64,000 nucleotides of DNA from Neolewinella aurantiaca (GCF_008014675.1 NZ_VOXD01000010.1:112768-176767), one strand, 5' to 3'; shown: positions 43,673-52,393, counted from the first letter of the stretch. Notes: generated by a model from the letters alone, not told the origin. Program-made: numbers and translations.

Positions 43673-44086
43673 ATGTACCCCGTCGAACTAACGATTCCAA
43701 TGGCGAAGGACCTTACTTCCTTTGGCTTCACCAGCCTCACAAACGCTGACGAAGTCAACGCAGCCCTGGGCGCCACCGAAGGCACGGCGCTGCTGGTTGT
43801 CAACTCTGTATGCGGATGTGCAGCAGCCAACGCCCGCCCGGGCGCTAAGATGGCCACGCAGAACGAGAAGGCGCCGGACAACCTCTACACCGTTTTTGCT
43901 GGTGTAGACCGCGAAGCGGTGGCTACCGCCCGTGAGCACCTGCTGCCCTACCCTCCCAGCAGCCCGGCAATCGGTCTGTTCAAAGATGGTAAACTCGTTC
44001 ACTTCCTTGAGCGTCACCACATCGAAGGCCGCTCGGCAGAGATCATTGCCGAAAACCTGAAAATGGCTTTCGACCGTTACTGCTAG
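43673..44086 (+). CDS. brxA: BrxA/BrxB family bacilliredoxin
   Basis: A 137-residue protein started at MYPVELTIPMAKDL, the usual family start. The active site is C47-G-C49 in VVNSVCGCAAANARPG, followed by VFAGVDREAVATAREH, SPAIGLFKDGKLVHFLERHHIEG and the terminal DRYC. It removes bacillithiol mixed disulfides from proteins in the cytoplasm. Its presence implies that the organism uses bacillithiol. It is divergent from the heme-site lipoprotein gene. A long hairpin (44103-44192) follows the stop. Confidence 0.93.
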   Translation: MYPVELTIPMAKDLTSFGFTSLTNADEVNAALGATEGTALLVVNSVCGCAAANARPGAKMATQNEKAPDNLYTVFAGVDREAVATAREHLLPYPPSSPAIGLFKDGKLVHFLERHHIEGRSAEIIAENLKMAFDRYC

Positions 44087-44102
44087 AAGTCTTAGTGTGA
44101 AA

Positions 44103-44192
44103 GGCAGTGCTACCGCACCTGAAGGGAAGCCTGCTCGTTTTTGCTTATGAGCAAAACGAGTGCGCTTGCCAGCACCTGCGGTGGCACTGCCC
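44103..44192. repeat. 90-bp imperfect palindrome downstream of brxA
   Basis: GGCAGTGCTACCGCACCTG (44103-44121) pairs with CAGCACCTGCGGTGGCACTGCC (44171-44192). An inner stem pairs CTCGTTTTTGC with GCAAAACGAG around a TTAT loop. It has no T tract. It may be a terminator, an mRNA stabiliser or a palindromic repeat element. Confidence 0.65.
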
Positions 44193-44306
44193 CTAACCCC
44201 TCTCCGTTTTCCGGCTGGCCCGTTAACGGTAAAATAACATCCTCCGCCCATACAAGCCCGCAGTTATTTGCGTTTACCTAGTAAACCAACTCCCACTTTT
44301 GTGCTG

Positions 44307-44720
44307 ATGCATTTTCTGCTGTCCGTCCTCTTTATTGTTACTTCTCCCCAAAACGTAAGCCTGCAGGTAAGCTCTACCGCTGCGGCCAAAGGAGATTTCC
44401 ACCTTGCGGTATACGCCAGCGCGGCCGACTACGAAGCACGCCGCCCCCTTGTGGGCGCGGTAAAAGCGTGCAACGACGATGTTGTTGGTTTTGAAATTGA
44501 CCTCCCGAGCGCGGGCGATTACGTCATATCCGGATACCACGACCTGAACGGCAACGGCAAGCTCGACTTCAACATGATGGGAATCCCGAAGGAGCCTTAT
44601 GGTTTTGTACGGCCACCCGTTTCTAAGTGGAAAGAGCCTCAGTTCGAGGAAATTGCTACGTCCGTTGACGGAGGTAAGCTGCAGGCGAAACTCGACTTTA
44701 AGCTCTGGAAGGAGTATTAA
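44307..44720 (+). CDS. DUF2141 family secreted protein
   Basis: A 137-residue protein started at MHFLLSVLF (a GTG six bases upstream is also possible). A short signal peptide is followed by the DUF2141 domain: FHLAVYASAADYEARR, then CNDDVVGFEIDLPSAGDYVISGYHDLNGNGKLDFNMMGIPKEPYGF, which includes the diagnostic DxNGNGKLD and G-P-EPYGF parts. Members are periplasmic or outer-membrane associated in Bacteroidota and their role is unknown. A REP-like motif follows 26 bp after the stop. It is a stand-alone gene upstream of rpoN. Confidence 0.9.
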   Translation: MHFLLSVLFIVTSPQNVSLQVSSTAAAKGDFHLAVYASAADYEARRPLVGAVKACNDDVVGFEIDLPSAGDYVISGYHDLNGNGKLDFNMMGIPKEPYGFVRPPVSKWKEPQFEEIATSVDGGKLQAKLDFKLWKEY

Positions 44721-44746
44721 TGATCTACCGATTTTAAAGCGAGACT

Positions 44747-44765
44747 TTGCACCTGCGGTTGCGCC
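44747..44765 (+). repeat. REP-like 19-bp motif, copy 10, with partial second copy
   Basis: TTGCACCTGCGGTTGCGCC, centre GTT, after the DUF2141 gene. The ten bases ACCTGCGGTT recur at 44811-44820, so the motif may be partly duplicated in tandem just ahead of rpoN. Confidence 0.75.
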
Positions 44766-44850
44766 AAAAAAAAGCTACTGCAAAAACCGGGCCAAAACAC
44801 CAACCTTACTACCTGCGGTTTGTTCTTCGTAGCAAGTACCCATAAGTTTC

Positions 44851-46353
44851 ATGCTCGGACAGTCCCAAAACATCTCGCAAGGCCAGGTTTTCAGCCCACG
44901 ACAAATTCAGCTCATGCAGCTGTTACAGCTGCCCGTGATGGAGTTGGAGCAACGCATCAAAGAGGAACTGGAAAAAAACCCGACTCTGGAAGAGGCCCGT
45001 CATGACGAAAGCGAAGTCCCCGACCGCCAGGAAGAGTTCGAAGCCAAAGGCTCCGATGAGCGCAACTCGGAATACGACGACGATTATTTTCAGCAGTACA
45101 TGGACGACGACCCCGGCAGCTACCAGCAAAAAGCCGGTGCCGATACCGACGACTACGTTGCCCCCGGCAGCTATACCGCCGATGAGACCTCCTTCTTCGA
45201 GTACCTGATGGACCAGCTGATGAGTCTCGAGTTTGAGAGCCATCAGGAAATCCTGATCGGCAAGCAGATCATCGGAAACCTCAATGATGACGGCTACCTG
45301 GGCCGTACCCTCAGCGCAATTTCCGATGACCTGCTGATCAATTATCACCTCGACGTTCCAAAATCGGAAATAGAGCGGGTCCTCAAGATCGTGCAGACCC
45401 TCGAGCCCGCAGGGCTCGCTGCCCGCGACCTCAGGGAATGCCTCCTGCTTCAATTGGAAAGCAAAATCGAAGACGGCGAAGACCTCGACATCATGGTTTA
45501 TGCCGACCTGATTCTTGCCCAGACCATCATCCGGGAACACTTCGAGCTTTTCACCAAAAAACACTACGACAAGCTCCGGGAGAAACTGGAGGTGGACGAA
45601 GACGAGCTTCGCGATGCACTCGGCGAGATTCTCCGCCTTAACCCCAAACCAGCCTCAGGCCTCATCGGAGCCGCCGGAGGCCGGGCCGCCCAGGCGGTAG
45701 TGCCGGATTTCATCCTCAATACCGTAGACGGTAAATTCCGCCTTCAACTCACCGCCCGTAACGCTCCGGATCTCAGGGTTAACGATCATTATCAGCAAAT
45801 GCTGGCCGATTACCGCCGCAAACAAAAGGAAGCCGGAAAACTCTCCACCGCCCAAAAACAGGCTGCCGGGTTCATCCGCCAGAATATCGATTCCGCTACT
45901 TGGTTTATCGAGGCTATTCAGCAGCGGCAGCAGACACTTTTTAGTGTGATGCACGCTATTCTCCGCTATCAGGAAGGCTACTTTAAAACCGGAGACACCG
46001 CCATGCTCCGCCCGATGATCCTGAAGGATATTGCCGAAGTGACGGAGCTCGACATCAGTACCATCAGCCGCGTTGCCAACAGCAAATACATCCAGACCGA
46101 CTTCGGGACTTTCTCCCTGCGGGAGTTCTTCAGCGAAGGGATGACCAACCAGGAAGGCGAGGAGGTGAGTACCACCCAGATCAAAAAGGTGCTCTCCGAA
46201 ATTATCGCCGACGAAGATAAGCGCAAACCGCTTGCCGACGGCAAGCTCCAGAAAGCCCTCGCCGAAGCCGGTTACGAAATCGCCCGGCGAACCGTGGCCA
46301 AGTACCGGGAACAACTGGGCCTTCCGGTAGCGCGACTGAGGAAGGAACTCTAG
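44851..46353 (+). CDS. rpoN: RNA polymerase sigma-54 factor
   Basis: A 500-residue protein. Region I at the start is Gln/Leu-rich (QLMQLLQLPVMELEQRI), followed by the acidic region II (about 50-105). Region III holds the core-binding part, the IRQNIDSATWFIEAIQQRQ segment and the LKDIAEVTELDISTISRVANSKY helix-turn-helix. The RpoN box ARRTVAKYRE (about 478-487) is intact. It recognises -24/-12 promoters and needs an AAA+ activator; none is in this window. The gene's TAG stop is the first codon of a 250-bp inverted-repeat element, so its C-terminus may have been set by that insertion. Confidence 0.97.
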   Translation: MLGQSQNISQGQVFSPRQIQLMQLLQLPVMELEQRIKEELEKNPTLEEARHDESEVPDRQEEFEAKGSDERNSEYDDDYFQQYMDDDPGSYQQKAGADTDDYVAPGSYTADETSFFEYLMDQLMSLEFESHQEILIGKQIIGNLNDDGYLGRTLSAISDDLLINYHLDVPKSEIERVLKIVQTLEPAGLAARDLRECLLLQLESKIEDGEDLDIMVYADLILAQTIIREHFELFTKKHYDKLREKLEVDEDELRDALGEILRLNPKPASGLIGAAGGRAAQAVVPDFILNTVDGKFRLQLTARNAPDLRVNDHYQQMLADYRRKQKEAGKLSTAQKQAAGFIRQNIDSATWFIEAIQQRQQTLFSVMHAILRYQEGYFKTGDTAMLRPMILKDIAEVTELDISTISRVANSKYIQTDFGTFSLREFFSEGMTNQEGEEVSTTQIKKVLSEIIADEDKRKPLADGKLQKALAEAGYEIARRTVAKYREQLGLPVARLRKEL

Positions 46354-46600
46354 TGGGTAGTCGGTAGAGCGTAGTGGGTAGTGCTGCCGCACGTTTTAGT
46401 GGGGATGCTCGCTTCGCTCGTGCAAGTACACGTACGACTTACTGGTCTCGGGAAGTTCTTGCTATCCCGCTGTGGCACAATTATATCGTGAAATACCTGG
46501 TACACATCCTCAACACGGCAACACTACCAACTTCGCTCTTTTTTCTACAAACTCCCCTGTGCGGCAGCACTACGCTCTACCCACTACATTCTACCCACTA
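46351..46600. mobile_element. 250-bp element with 42-bp terminal inverted repeats
   Basis: The left arm 46351-46392 and right arm 46559-46600 are near-inverse copies. Each end begins TAGTGGGTAG on its outer side, and both carry GTGCTGCCGCAC at the inner side and TAGAGCGTAG in between. The interior (about 165 bp) has no coding potential. The outermost TAG on each side is the stop codon of the flanking convergent gene (rpoN on plus, the GT39-type gene on minus). Confidence 0.7.
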
Positions 46601-48079
46601 TCTCCTCTCCCCCAGCAACACCAGTTGGCACCGTCCGTCCTTATACTTGGGTTTCAGTTGGAACCGGTCGAACAGGTATTCCCAGGTTTCGCCGTGGCAG
46701 ATAACGACGCGCTCTCCGGGCTCGAATTCGGAGACGGGTTGCACCTCGGCGGAGAGGAAAGGTCGCAGGCGTTGGATGCGTTTTAGTTCTACGGCTTCAC
46801 CGCGCCCCCGGGCCAGTTCTACGTAGAACCGGAAATTGGGCTGATAGTCTTTTATCACGACCGAGTAAGGTGGTTTCACCTCGGGTCGGCTCATGAAGTC
46901 TTTCAGCGAGCTTTTCGACTCATGCATTACCGGGTAGCGGTTACGGTTCAGAACGTGGTGGGTTGTGAGAATCATTGGAGCCATAAAGAGGCTGGTCATC
47001 AGGGCAATGCCAATAAAGGTTCCTTTTTGTCCGCCGATTTTTTCCGACAGCAATTTGCCGAGGTGAAACATCCCCGCACCGATGAGCATCCCCAGCAGGG
47101 GGAGCGCGGGCGCGTGGTACCAGACCAGCTTGGTCGCTGCGCCGGAGACAACCACCAGAAATAAAACCGTTGTGATGGTGAGGAGCAACGTCACCCTTCG
47201 GTATTCGGACAGGAACAGGTAAACCAAAGCCGGAATCAGGAGCGGCAGCAAGTGCCTCCAGCCAAAATCGGAGACCAGCAGTTGGAGGTAGTAATAAAAG
47301 GGGTGTTTATGGCCTTCGTTGGTTTCATCGAAGCGCCCCCCGAGCTCGTTATCGAAGACCATTTGCAGGTAACCGGGATCCACTTGTTCGCGGAGGAAGT
47401 AATAGCACAGGACCAGAGCGATGGCTCCGCCGGGAATAAGCCATGTGCCGGGCTTAAGCAGTTTCTTTCGCCCCTCCGGGTCGAGCAGCAACCAGACGCC
47501 AATGCCGGGCAGGAGAAAACCGCCGGCGACGCCTTTGGTCATTCCGGCCAGAAAGACGGACAGGCCGGCCAACCAGATCCAACGGCTTTCGCCGTTTGTA
47601 ACCCAGCGGTAGAAAAAAACAACCTGAGCGGTAAGGAACAGGATCAGCATCGCGTCGAAATCTCCCGATCTTGCGCCGTGGTTACTGATGTAAAGCCAGT
47701 TACCAAGTACAGCAACGGCGGCGAGGCTACCCACCAACGGGCTGCCCCAGTCGCGCTTCCCCCACCAGGTGAGAAGCCAGAACAACGCAATTGTAGCCAG
47801 CGCAGAAGGCATCCGTACGGCCAGTTCTCCCGGGCCGATAATCTTCATCCAGATGGCCTGGCACCAGACCAGTAAAGGTGGCTTGGTTCCCCAGTGGTCT
47901 GGCGCGCCGTAGTAAGGCGGCGTTAGCAGCGAAGGTGCTTCGCCGCGCGACATCTCTAATGCGCTGACGCCACGGCGTGCTTCGTCGTAAAACTCCAGCT
48001 GGACATCGCCCAGGTGAGAGAATACGGCCAGGAGAGTCCAGGCGAATAGTACGGCAATAATGATTCTTTCCGAAGTCAT
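46598..48079 (-). CDS. ArnT/PMT-like glycosyltransferase (family 39)
   Basis: A 493-residue multispanning membrane protein with a conserved first periplasmic loop, including LEFYDEARRGVSALEM (the acidic catalytic-type site of GT39/ArnT enzymes). Then come TPPYYGAPDHWGTKPPLLVWCQ, about ten more helices, and a soluble C-terminal domain with RFYVELARGRGE and the final LVLLGERR. It transfers a sugar from a polyprenyl-phosphate donor to an envelope acceptor such as lipid A or protein; the acceptor is unknown. It is transcribed toward rpoN and ends at the tip of the inverted-repeat element. Confidence 0.88.
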   Translation of the reverse strand: MTSERIIIAVLFAWTLLAVFSHLGDVQLEFYDEARRGVSALEMSRGEAPSLLTPPYYGAPDHWGTKPPLLVWCQAIWMKIIGPGELAVRMPSALATIALFWLLTWWGKRDWGSPLVGSLAAVAVLGNWLYISNHGARSGDFDAMLILFLTAQVVFFYRWVTNGESRWIWLAGLSVFLAGMTKGVAGGFLLPGIGVWLLLDPEGRKKLLKPGTWLIPGGAIALVLCYYFLREQVDPGYLQMVFDNELGGRFDETNEGHKHPFYYYLQLLVSDFGWRHLLPLLIPALVYLFLSEYRRVTLLLTITTVLFLVVVSGAATKLVWYHAPALPLLGMLIGAGMFHLGKLLSEKIGGQKGTFIGIALMTSLFMAPMILTTHHVLNRNRYPVMHESKSSLKDFMSRPEVKPPYSVVIKDYQPNFRFYVELARGRGEAVELKRIQRLRPFLSAEVQPVSEFEPGERVVICHGETWEYLFDRFQLKPKYKDGRCQLVLLGERR

Positions 48080-48120
48080 GGGCGCGAAGGTAAGGCCTTC
48101 GGCCTTTCAGCGTTGTGGTT

Positions 48121-48825
48121 TTAAGCACTTCCGCCTTTGGGTTCGTCGATAAAATCGACGACCTCAATATCCTCCATTGTGTTTTCGAACCAGATGAGGG
48201 GTGCGGGATTCTTGTCTCCCGTGCTGGTATCGCACTTAAAGAAGAGGTAGAAGAGTTGCCAGTAGCTACCGACCTTTTCTTTTACCATTTCGATACGGTC
48301 ATCGCATTCGCCCAGTTTGTGGTAAAGGTGTGCCAGTCGCCAGGCGTAGTAGGCATCATCGTGCAACTCCACAACGTTGAGCAATAGCGGATCAGACAGG
48401 TAGCGGGCGAGGAAGTTGCGCGCATAAACCGCGTGGTGCTTGCTCCAGTCGCGGGGGTTTCCTTTGTCTTCGATGTGTTTGAACGTATCGTGTACCCAGC
48501 AGATGATCCGTAGCAGTCTGCGGGTTTCCGCATCAATGGGCAAACGGTCGATGTTGGCATTTACTTCTAAGATGTGGGCCATGATGGACCCTTCGGGGTG
48601 GCCAAAACGCGGTACTCCCCATTGTAGTCCTCTGCAAAATTCAGCATCTTCCAGGAAGGAGGCCTCCAGGTCGTTCTCAGGTTTTAGATAGTCTTTTAAT
48701 TCAGCGGATGTCAAAGCTGGAGGTAAAATGGTTACTCGTATAGTAGAAAACAACGCCGTGCTTAAGGTGTAAGTTGTAAAAGGCAAGTATGGTTCGGTTA
48801 TTAAATCACTTTTTTTACGCATCAC
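48121..48825 (-). CDS. HD-domain-like protein
   Basis: A 234-residue cytoplasmic protein. Helices carry EGSIMAHILEVN, then CWVHDTFKH with the paired HD, then SKHHAVYARNFLARY and ELHDDAYYAWRL. These are spaced like the H...HD...D metal ligands of HD-superfamily phosphohydrolases. It would hydrolyse a phosphate ester or nucleotide, but the substrate is not readable. The N-terminus (about 35 residues) before LPPALTS may be overlong. It sits upstream of the glycosyltransferase with a 41-bp gap and may share its transcript. Confidence 0.7.
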   Translation of the reverse strand: MMRKKSDLITEPYLPFTTYTLSTALFSTIRVTILPPALTSAELKDYLKPENDLEASFLEDAEFCRGLQWGVPRFGHPEGSIMAHILEVNANIDRLPIDAETRRLLRIICWVHDTFKHIEDKGNPRDWSKHHAVYARNFLARYLSDPLLLNVVELHDDAYYAWRLAHLYHKLGECDDRIEMVKEKVGSYWQLFYLFFKCDTSTGDKNPAPLIWFENTMEDIEVVDFIDEPKGGSA

Positions 48826-48873
48826 AACCGGTAAAAGACCCCGTCATATCGGGCACCCTGCCCATAATTATCG

Positions 48874-48929
48874 TGAATTAAGACCGATGCCTCCGGTAGC
48901 AACCAGCCGGAGGCATGCCAATAATTCAG
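48874..48929. other. Long imperfect hairpin upstream of the SulP gene
   Basis: ATGCCTCCGG (48887-48896) pairs with CCGGAGGCAT (48907-48916). An outer TGAATTA/TAATTCA pair extends it beyond an internal loop. No T tract follows. It is a possible regulatory RNA structure or protein site. Confidence 0.5.
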
Positions 48930-49105
48930 GCTCACAGCGTGGTTGTCGTTTCAGCGATGAAGGAGGTGAGGAGGGTAATAAGGCTTTGTAGCTAACCAAA
49001 TCGTCACGGGTTTCGGCCGCGCCGATTTTTTTGTACATTTAGCTCAAATTCAAAGCTTTATCAGGAACGCCCACCCAGCGTAGCAACCATGCATTCAACC
49101 GTTCA

Positions 49106-49124
49106 TTGCACCTGCGTTAGCGCC
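49106..49124 (+). repeat. REP-like 19-bp motif, copy 11
   Basis: TTGCACCTGCGTTAGCGCC, a perfect match with centre TTA, 124 bp upstream of the SulP gene start. Confidence 0.8.
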
Positions 49125-49248
49125 CGGATAAAGTCATTCGACACAAACGAGTGAGAGCAATCATTCTTTCTATGCAAGTAAACCTATCAAGATTGCTTTC
49201 GTTCTTCTTTAGAAGCTTGACGAACAAGTCTTCAATTTAATCCTAATC

Positions 49249-51198
49249 ATGACAAACCCTTTCACCTTTGATTTCAGCAACCTGAAGGGAGATTTTCTGG
49301 GGGGCCTTACGGCAGGTATCGTAGCGCTTCCGCTCGCACTTGCGTTCGGAGCCCAGACCGCGCTTGGGCCGATGGCTGGTCTGTATGGTGCAATTGCGAT
49401 CGCTATCATCGCCGCTATGTTTGGGGGAACCGCCACCCAGGTATCCGGCCCTACGGCCCCGATGACCGTTGTGTCGGCCGCGATCATCGCCAATGCGATG
49501 GTAGAGACCGGTGCAGAAACGGTTCAGGAAGCTCTGCCTTTGATTTTGGCGACCTTCTTCCTTGCGGGTCTGATTGAGATGATCTTTGGCATCATAAAAC
49601 TAGGGCGTTACATAAAGTACATTCCCTACCCCGTTGTGTCAGGATTTATGAGTGGAATCGGGGTCATCATTGTCATCACTCAGTTGTTTCCTTTACTGGG
49701 ATACAACCCACAGGAAGACACTGCATTGGTAGAATCGCGCATGGTCCACGCCGAGGAACAGATTCTTGAAGGAATCATTCGTGAAGAAGAACAAAGAGGC
49801 ATCCTGAAGGGAGTAATGGACGGCACCGTAATTGCGGCCACCAACGAAGCGTTTTCCAACGTAACGAACGAGGAAATCCTGAATGAAGCCAAACGCCAGG
49901 CCAAGCGCCAGGCAAGCGGTACCGTTGGTACCCTGAAGAACATCCTGCGCCCTTTCCAGACCAACGGCATCAATTGGTTAAACTTTTTGCTGGCCATCGG
50001 GACGATAATTGTCATTTATGGTTTCAAACGAATAACGACGGCGGTACCATCCAGTCTGGTCGCGCTCGTCGCCTTTACCATTGTTGCATTCTTCTTCATC
50101 GAGCCGGGGGCGATCCCGGTCATCGGGGAAGTGGAAAAAGGCTTACCTCCTTTTTATTTCGGCTTTTTCAGTGAGTTTTCTAACACCAACTACCTTCTGC
50201 GCATCATTGAATTTGCGTTTACGCTTGCAGCGCTCGGCGCTATCGACTCGCTGCTTACTTCGGTAGTGGCCGATAATATCACAAAGACCAAGCACGACCC
50301 CGATCAGGAGCTAATTGGTCAGGGCCTCGGCAACATGGGAGCGGCCTTCATTGGCGGACTTCCCGGTGCAGGAGCAACCATGCGAACGGTGATTAATGTG
50401 AATTCGGGAGGCAAGACTAAAATTTCCGGTATCATCGCGGGAGTATTTCTGCTGGCGGTTCTGCTGGGGCTCAGCGGTATCGTACAGTACATCCCCAACG
50501 GTGTACTGGCGGGCATCCTGATTACCGTTGGTATCGGCATCATCGATTATAAGGGGTTCCGCCACCTCAAGGCCATTCCGGTAGGTGACGCCGTAGTGAT
50601 GCTGCTGGTACTGGTGCTCACCGTCTTCGTCGGTCTCCTCGAGGCCGTCGCCATTGGCATGGTTCTCGCGGCAATGCTCTTTATGAAGAAGACTGCCGAC
50701 ACCGTCGAGGAAGGCTCCTCTACGGGCAGTTTCAAAGAGTTCAGCCGCGACAAGCCCTGGGAAGACGAAGGCGACCTCGTAAAGCGCGTCGGCGACCGGG
50801 TGTTCATTAAACACCTCGACGGTCCGCTTTTCTTCGGCTTCGTTTCTTCATTCCAGGCCATCATCCAGAACCTGCCAACGGTAGAAGTCATCATCATGCG
50901 AATGGGCCAGGTACCGTACATTGACCAATCGGGGCTTTACGCGTTGGAGGATGCTATACTCGACCTTCAGAGTCGTGGCATTGCGGTTGTCTTTGTCGGC
51001 ATGAATCCCCAGATCCGCAGTATGATGGAGCGCATCAACCTCATCCCCGGCCTCATCGACGAGAAGTACTCCTTCGAGACATTCAAAGAATGTCGTTCCT
51101 GGTTGAGCATGCACCTCGAAGACGGAACCCTCGATCAGGTGGCCGATCGCCAACAGGAAGGCCCCGTCCGCATAGGTGAGGATATAGACGAGATGTAG
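49249..51198 (+). CDS. SulP family inorganic anion transporter with STAS domain
   Basis: A 649-residue protein. The SulP membrane domain starts FDFSNLKGDFLGGLTAGIVALPLALAFG and continues with QVSGPTAPMTVV, YPVVSGFMSGIGVI and GNMGAAFIGGLPGAGATMRTVIN. A roughly 80-residue soluble insert rich in Glu and Lys (about 160-240) interrupts it, which is longer than I expect in SulP. A C-terminal STAS domain covers about 525-625 (VEVIIMRMGQVPYIDQSGLYALEDAI). It probably exchanges sulfate or bicarbonate across the inner membrane. It is a stand-alone gene; the upstream region carries a long hairpin and a REP-like motif. Confidence 0.93.
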   Translation: MTNPFTFDFSNLKGDFLGGLTAGIVALPLALAFGAQTALGPMAGLYGAIAIAIIAAMFGGTATQVSGPTAPMTVVSAAIIANAMVETGAETVQEALPLILATFFLAGLIEMIFGIIKLGRYIKYIPYPVVSGFMSGIGVIIVITQLFPLLGYNPQEDTALVESRMVHAEEQILEGIIREEEQRGILKGVMDGTVIAATNEAFSNVTNEEILNEAKRQAKRQASGTVGTLKNILRPFQTNGINWLNFLLAIGTIIVIYGFKRITTAVPSSLVALVAFTIVAFFFIEPGAIPVIGEVEKGLPPFYFGFFSEFSNTNYLLRIIEFAFTLAALGAIDSLLTSVVADNITKTKHDPDQELIGQGLGNMGAAFIGGLPGAGATMRTVINVNSGGKTKISGIIAGVFLLAVLLGLSGIVQYIPNGVLAGILITVGIGIIDYKGFRHLKAIPVGDAVVMLLVLVLTVFVGLLEAVAIGMVLAAMLFMKKTADTVEEGSSTGSFKEFSRDKPWEDEGDLVKRVGDRVFIKHLDGPLFFGFVSSFQAIIQNLPTVEVIIMRMGQVPYIDQSGLYALEDAILDLQSRGIAVVFVGMNPQIRSMMERINLIPGLIDEKYSFETFKECRSWLSMHLEDGTLDQVADRQQEGPVRIGEDIDEM

Positions 51199-51274
51199 AA
51201 TTGTAGCGCCAGCAGGCACGGTTATACCTAAGTCAAAGTGGTCAGGCGTATATTCTTACCCGGTTTTCCGCCCG

Positions 51275-51733
51275 TCAAATGAGCAGGCAATCGATAACTG
51301 TTTTGAGGGCGATAAACATCGGCTCGCGGGCTTCTTTAGTGATGCCGTCTTCGTCGGCTTCCGCAACGATGAGATCCTCGGCGAAAGCCAGCAGCTCTTC
51401 TTCTTCGCTCTCTTCGAAGAAAGGTGTAAGGCGGTCCCGGAAGGCTCCCTTGGCCGGCATCAGGGCGTAATTATCTTCTTCCAGTTGCCCGATTATTTCT
51501 TCGGAGATAACGTCCCGGACGATACGCTCATCCATTACGGACTGGTAGATGACAATAGCGCCAAACAAGAGCAGTGTCCGTTCGTCTTCGTTCAGTGTTT
51601 CACTGTCCTCGTTGGTGAGGTAAGCAGCGAGGTTGGGTTGCGCTTCGGCAAAGTCCTGAATTTCGACGTTGAAATCATCGGTACCGGATTCTAAGCGGGC
51701 GAGTATGCGTTCTATGGTAGCTTCCTGGATCAA
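51275..51733 (-). CDS. Acidic cytoplasmic hypothetical protein
   Basis: A 152-residue very acidic protein with runs such as EESEEEELLAFAED and DSETLNEDERTLLLFGAIVIYQSV. No signal peptide, membrane helix or enzyme motif is seen. Amphipathic helices (IERILARLE, DVISEEIIGQLEED) suggest an all-helical fold. I do not recognise the family. It is convergent with the SulP gene and 62 bp downstream of the GNAT start-side gene on the same strand, possibly in one transcript. Confidence 0.6.
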   Translation of the reverse strand: MIQEATIERILARLESGTDDFNVEIQDFAEAQPNLAAYLTNEDSETLNEDERTLLLFGAIVIYQSVMDERIVRDVISEEIIGQLEEDNYALMPAKGAFRDRLTPFFEESEEEELLAFAEDLIVAEADEDGITKEAREPMFIALKTVIDCLLI

Positions 51734-51794
51734 GAGAGATTTGTGTTTTGATTCGTTGGTCTGTTGAGAATTTACAACTGTCCTGAATGTTGAC

Positions 51795-52247
51795 TCAGCC
51801 GAGGTTTTTCTTCATACAGATGCTGTTTTCAACACCAGCGTACTGTCCGTAGTTCTCCGTCATTCGCAGGTAGCCTTGTTTTTCGTAGAGGCGAATGGCG
51901 TAGGGTTGCCGTATTCCGGTTTCGAGGATTGCCGTTTGGTAGCCTTCCTCGGCGGCCCAGGCTTCCAGTTCACCGAGCACCCGCACGGCCAGTCCGCGGC
52001 CCCGCGCTGTTTCGGCGGTGAACATCCTTTTGATTTCAACCGTCTCCGGGTTGTAGTGCTTGAAAGCTCCGCAAGCCAACGGTACGTTTTGTTCGTAGAG
52101 GATTACTACGTGTTTGATATCCTCGAGGCCGTTGTACTGATGGTAAAAGTCGTGCTCGTCTTCGTCCGTTACCGCAAGATGGGCGTCGAGGAGTTGTACG
52201 AGGGCACGAAAGTCTTCATTAGTATTTGTGGTACGTTGCAAATTCAT
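51795..52247 (-). CDS. GNAT family N-acetyltransferase
   Basis: A 150-residue protein started at MNLQRTTN; the frame opens further upstream into a repeat pair, which is unlikely to be coding. It has the GNAT core: VILYEQNVPLACGAFKHYN, VEIKRMFTAETARGRGLAVRVLGELEAWA (acetyl-CoA loop RGRGLA), TAILETGIRQPYAIRLYEKQGY and the final NSICMKKNLG. It transfers acetyl from acetyl-CoA to an amine; the substrate is unknown. A REP-like inverted pair lies 13 bp upstream of its start. Confidence 0.9.
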   Translation of the reverse strand: MNLQRTTNTNEDFRALVQLLDAHLAVTDEDEHDFYHQYNGLEDIKHVVILYEQNVPLACGAFKHYNPETVEIKRMFTAETARGRGLAVRVLGELEAWAAEEGYQTAILETGIRQPYAIRLYEKQGYLRMTENYGQYAGVENSICMKKNLG

Positions 52248-52260
52248 GCGCACAAAATAA

Positions 52261-52339
52261 GGCGCGACCGCAGGATGCAAAGAGCGTTGAGAACGAACAT
52301 ACCTTGTTCTTCAACGTCTTTTGCACCTGCGATCGCGCC
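52261..52339. repeat. REPIN-like inverted pair of the 19-bp motif (copy 12)
   Basis: A reverse copy at 52261-52280 (with one inserted base) faces a forward copy at 52321-52339 (TTGCACCTGCGATCGCGCC, centre ATC). Complementarity continues inward (GCGTTGAGAAC against GTTCTTCAACG), leaving a short loop. The size (79 bp) and layout match the pair at 39509-39588. It lies just upstream of the GNAT gene. Confidence 0.8.
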
Positions 52340-52393
52340 ACTAAATCCCCAATAAGGGACACGCTCATCACGCACTTAATCGAATGCGCATAC

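Larger units (their letters stand above)
48826..49248. other. Divergent intergenic region with long hairpin and REP-like motif
   Basis: 423 bp between the HD gene and the SulP gene. It holds an extended hairpin at 48874-48929 and a REP-like motif at 49106-49124. Promoters of both genes must lie here. No small gene is convincing. Confidence 0.5.
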
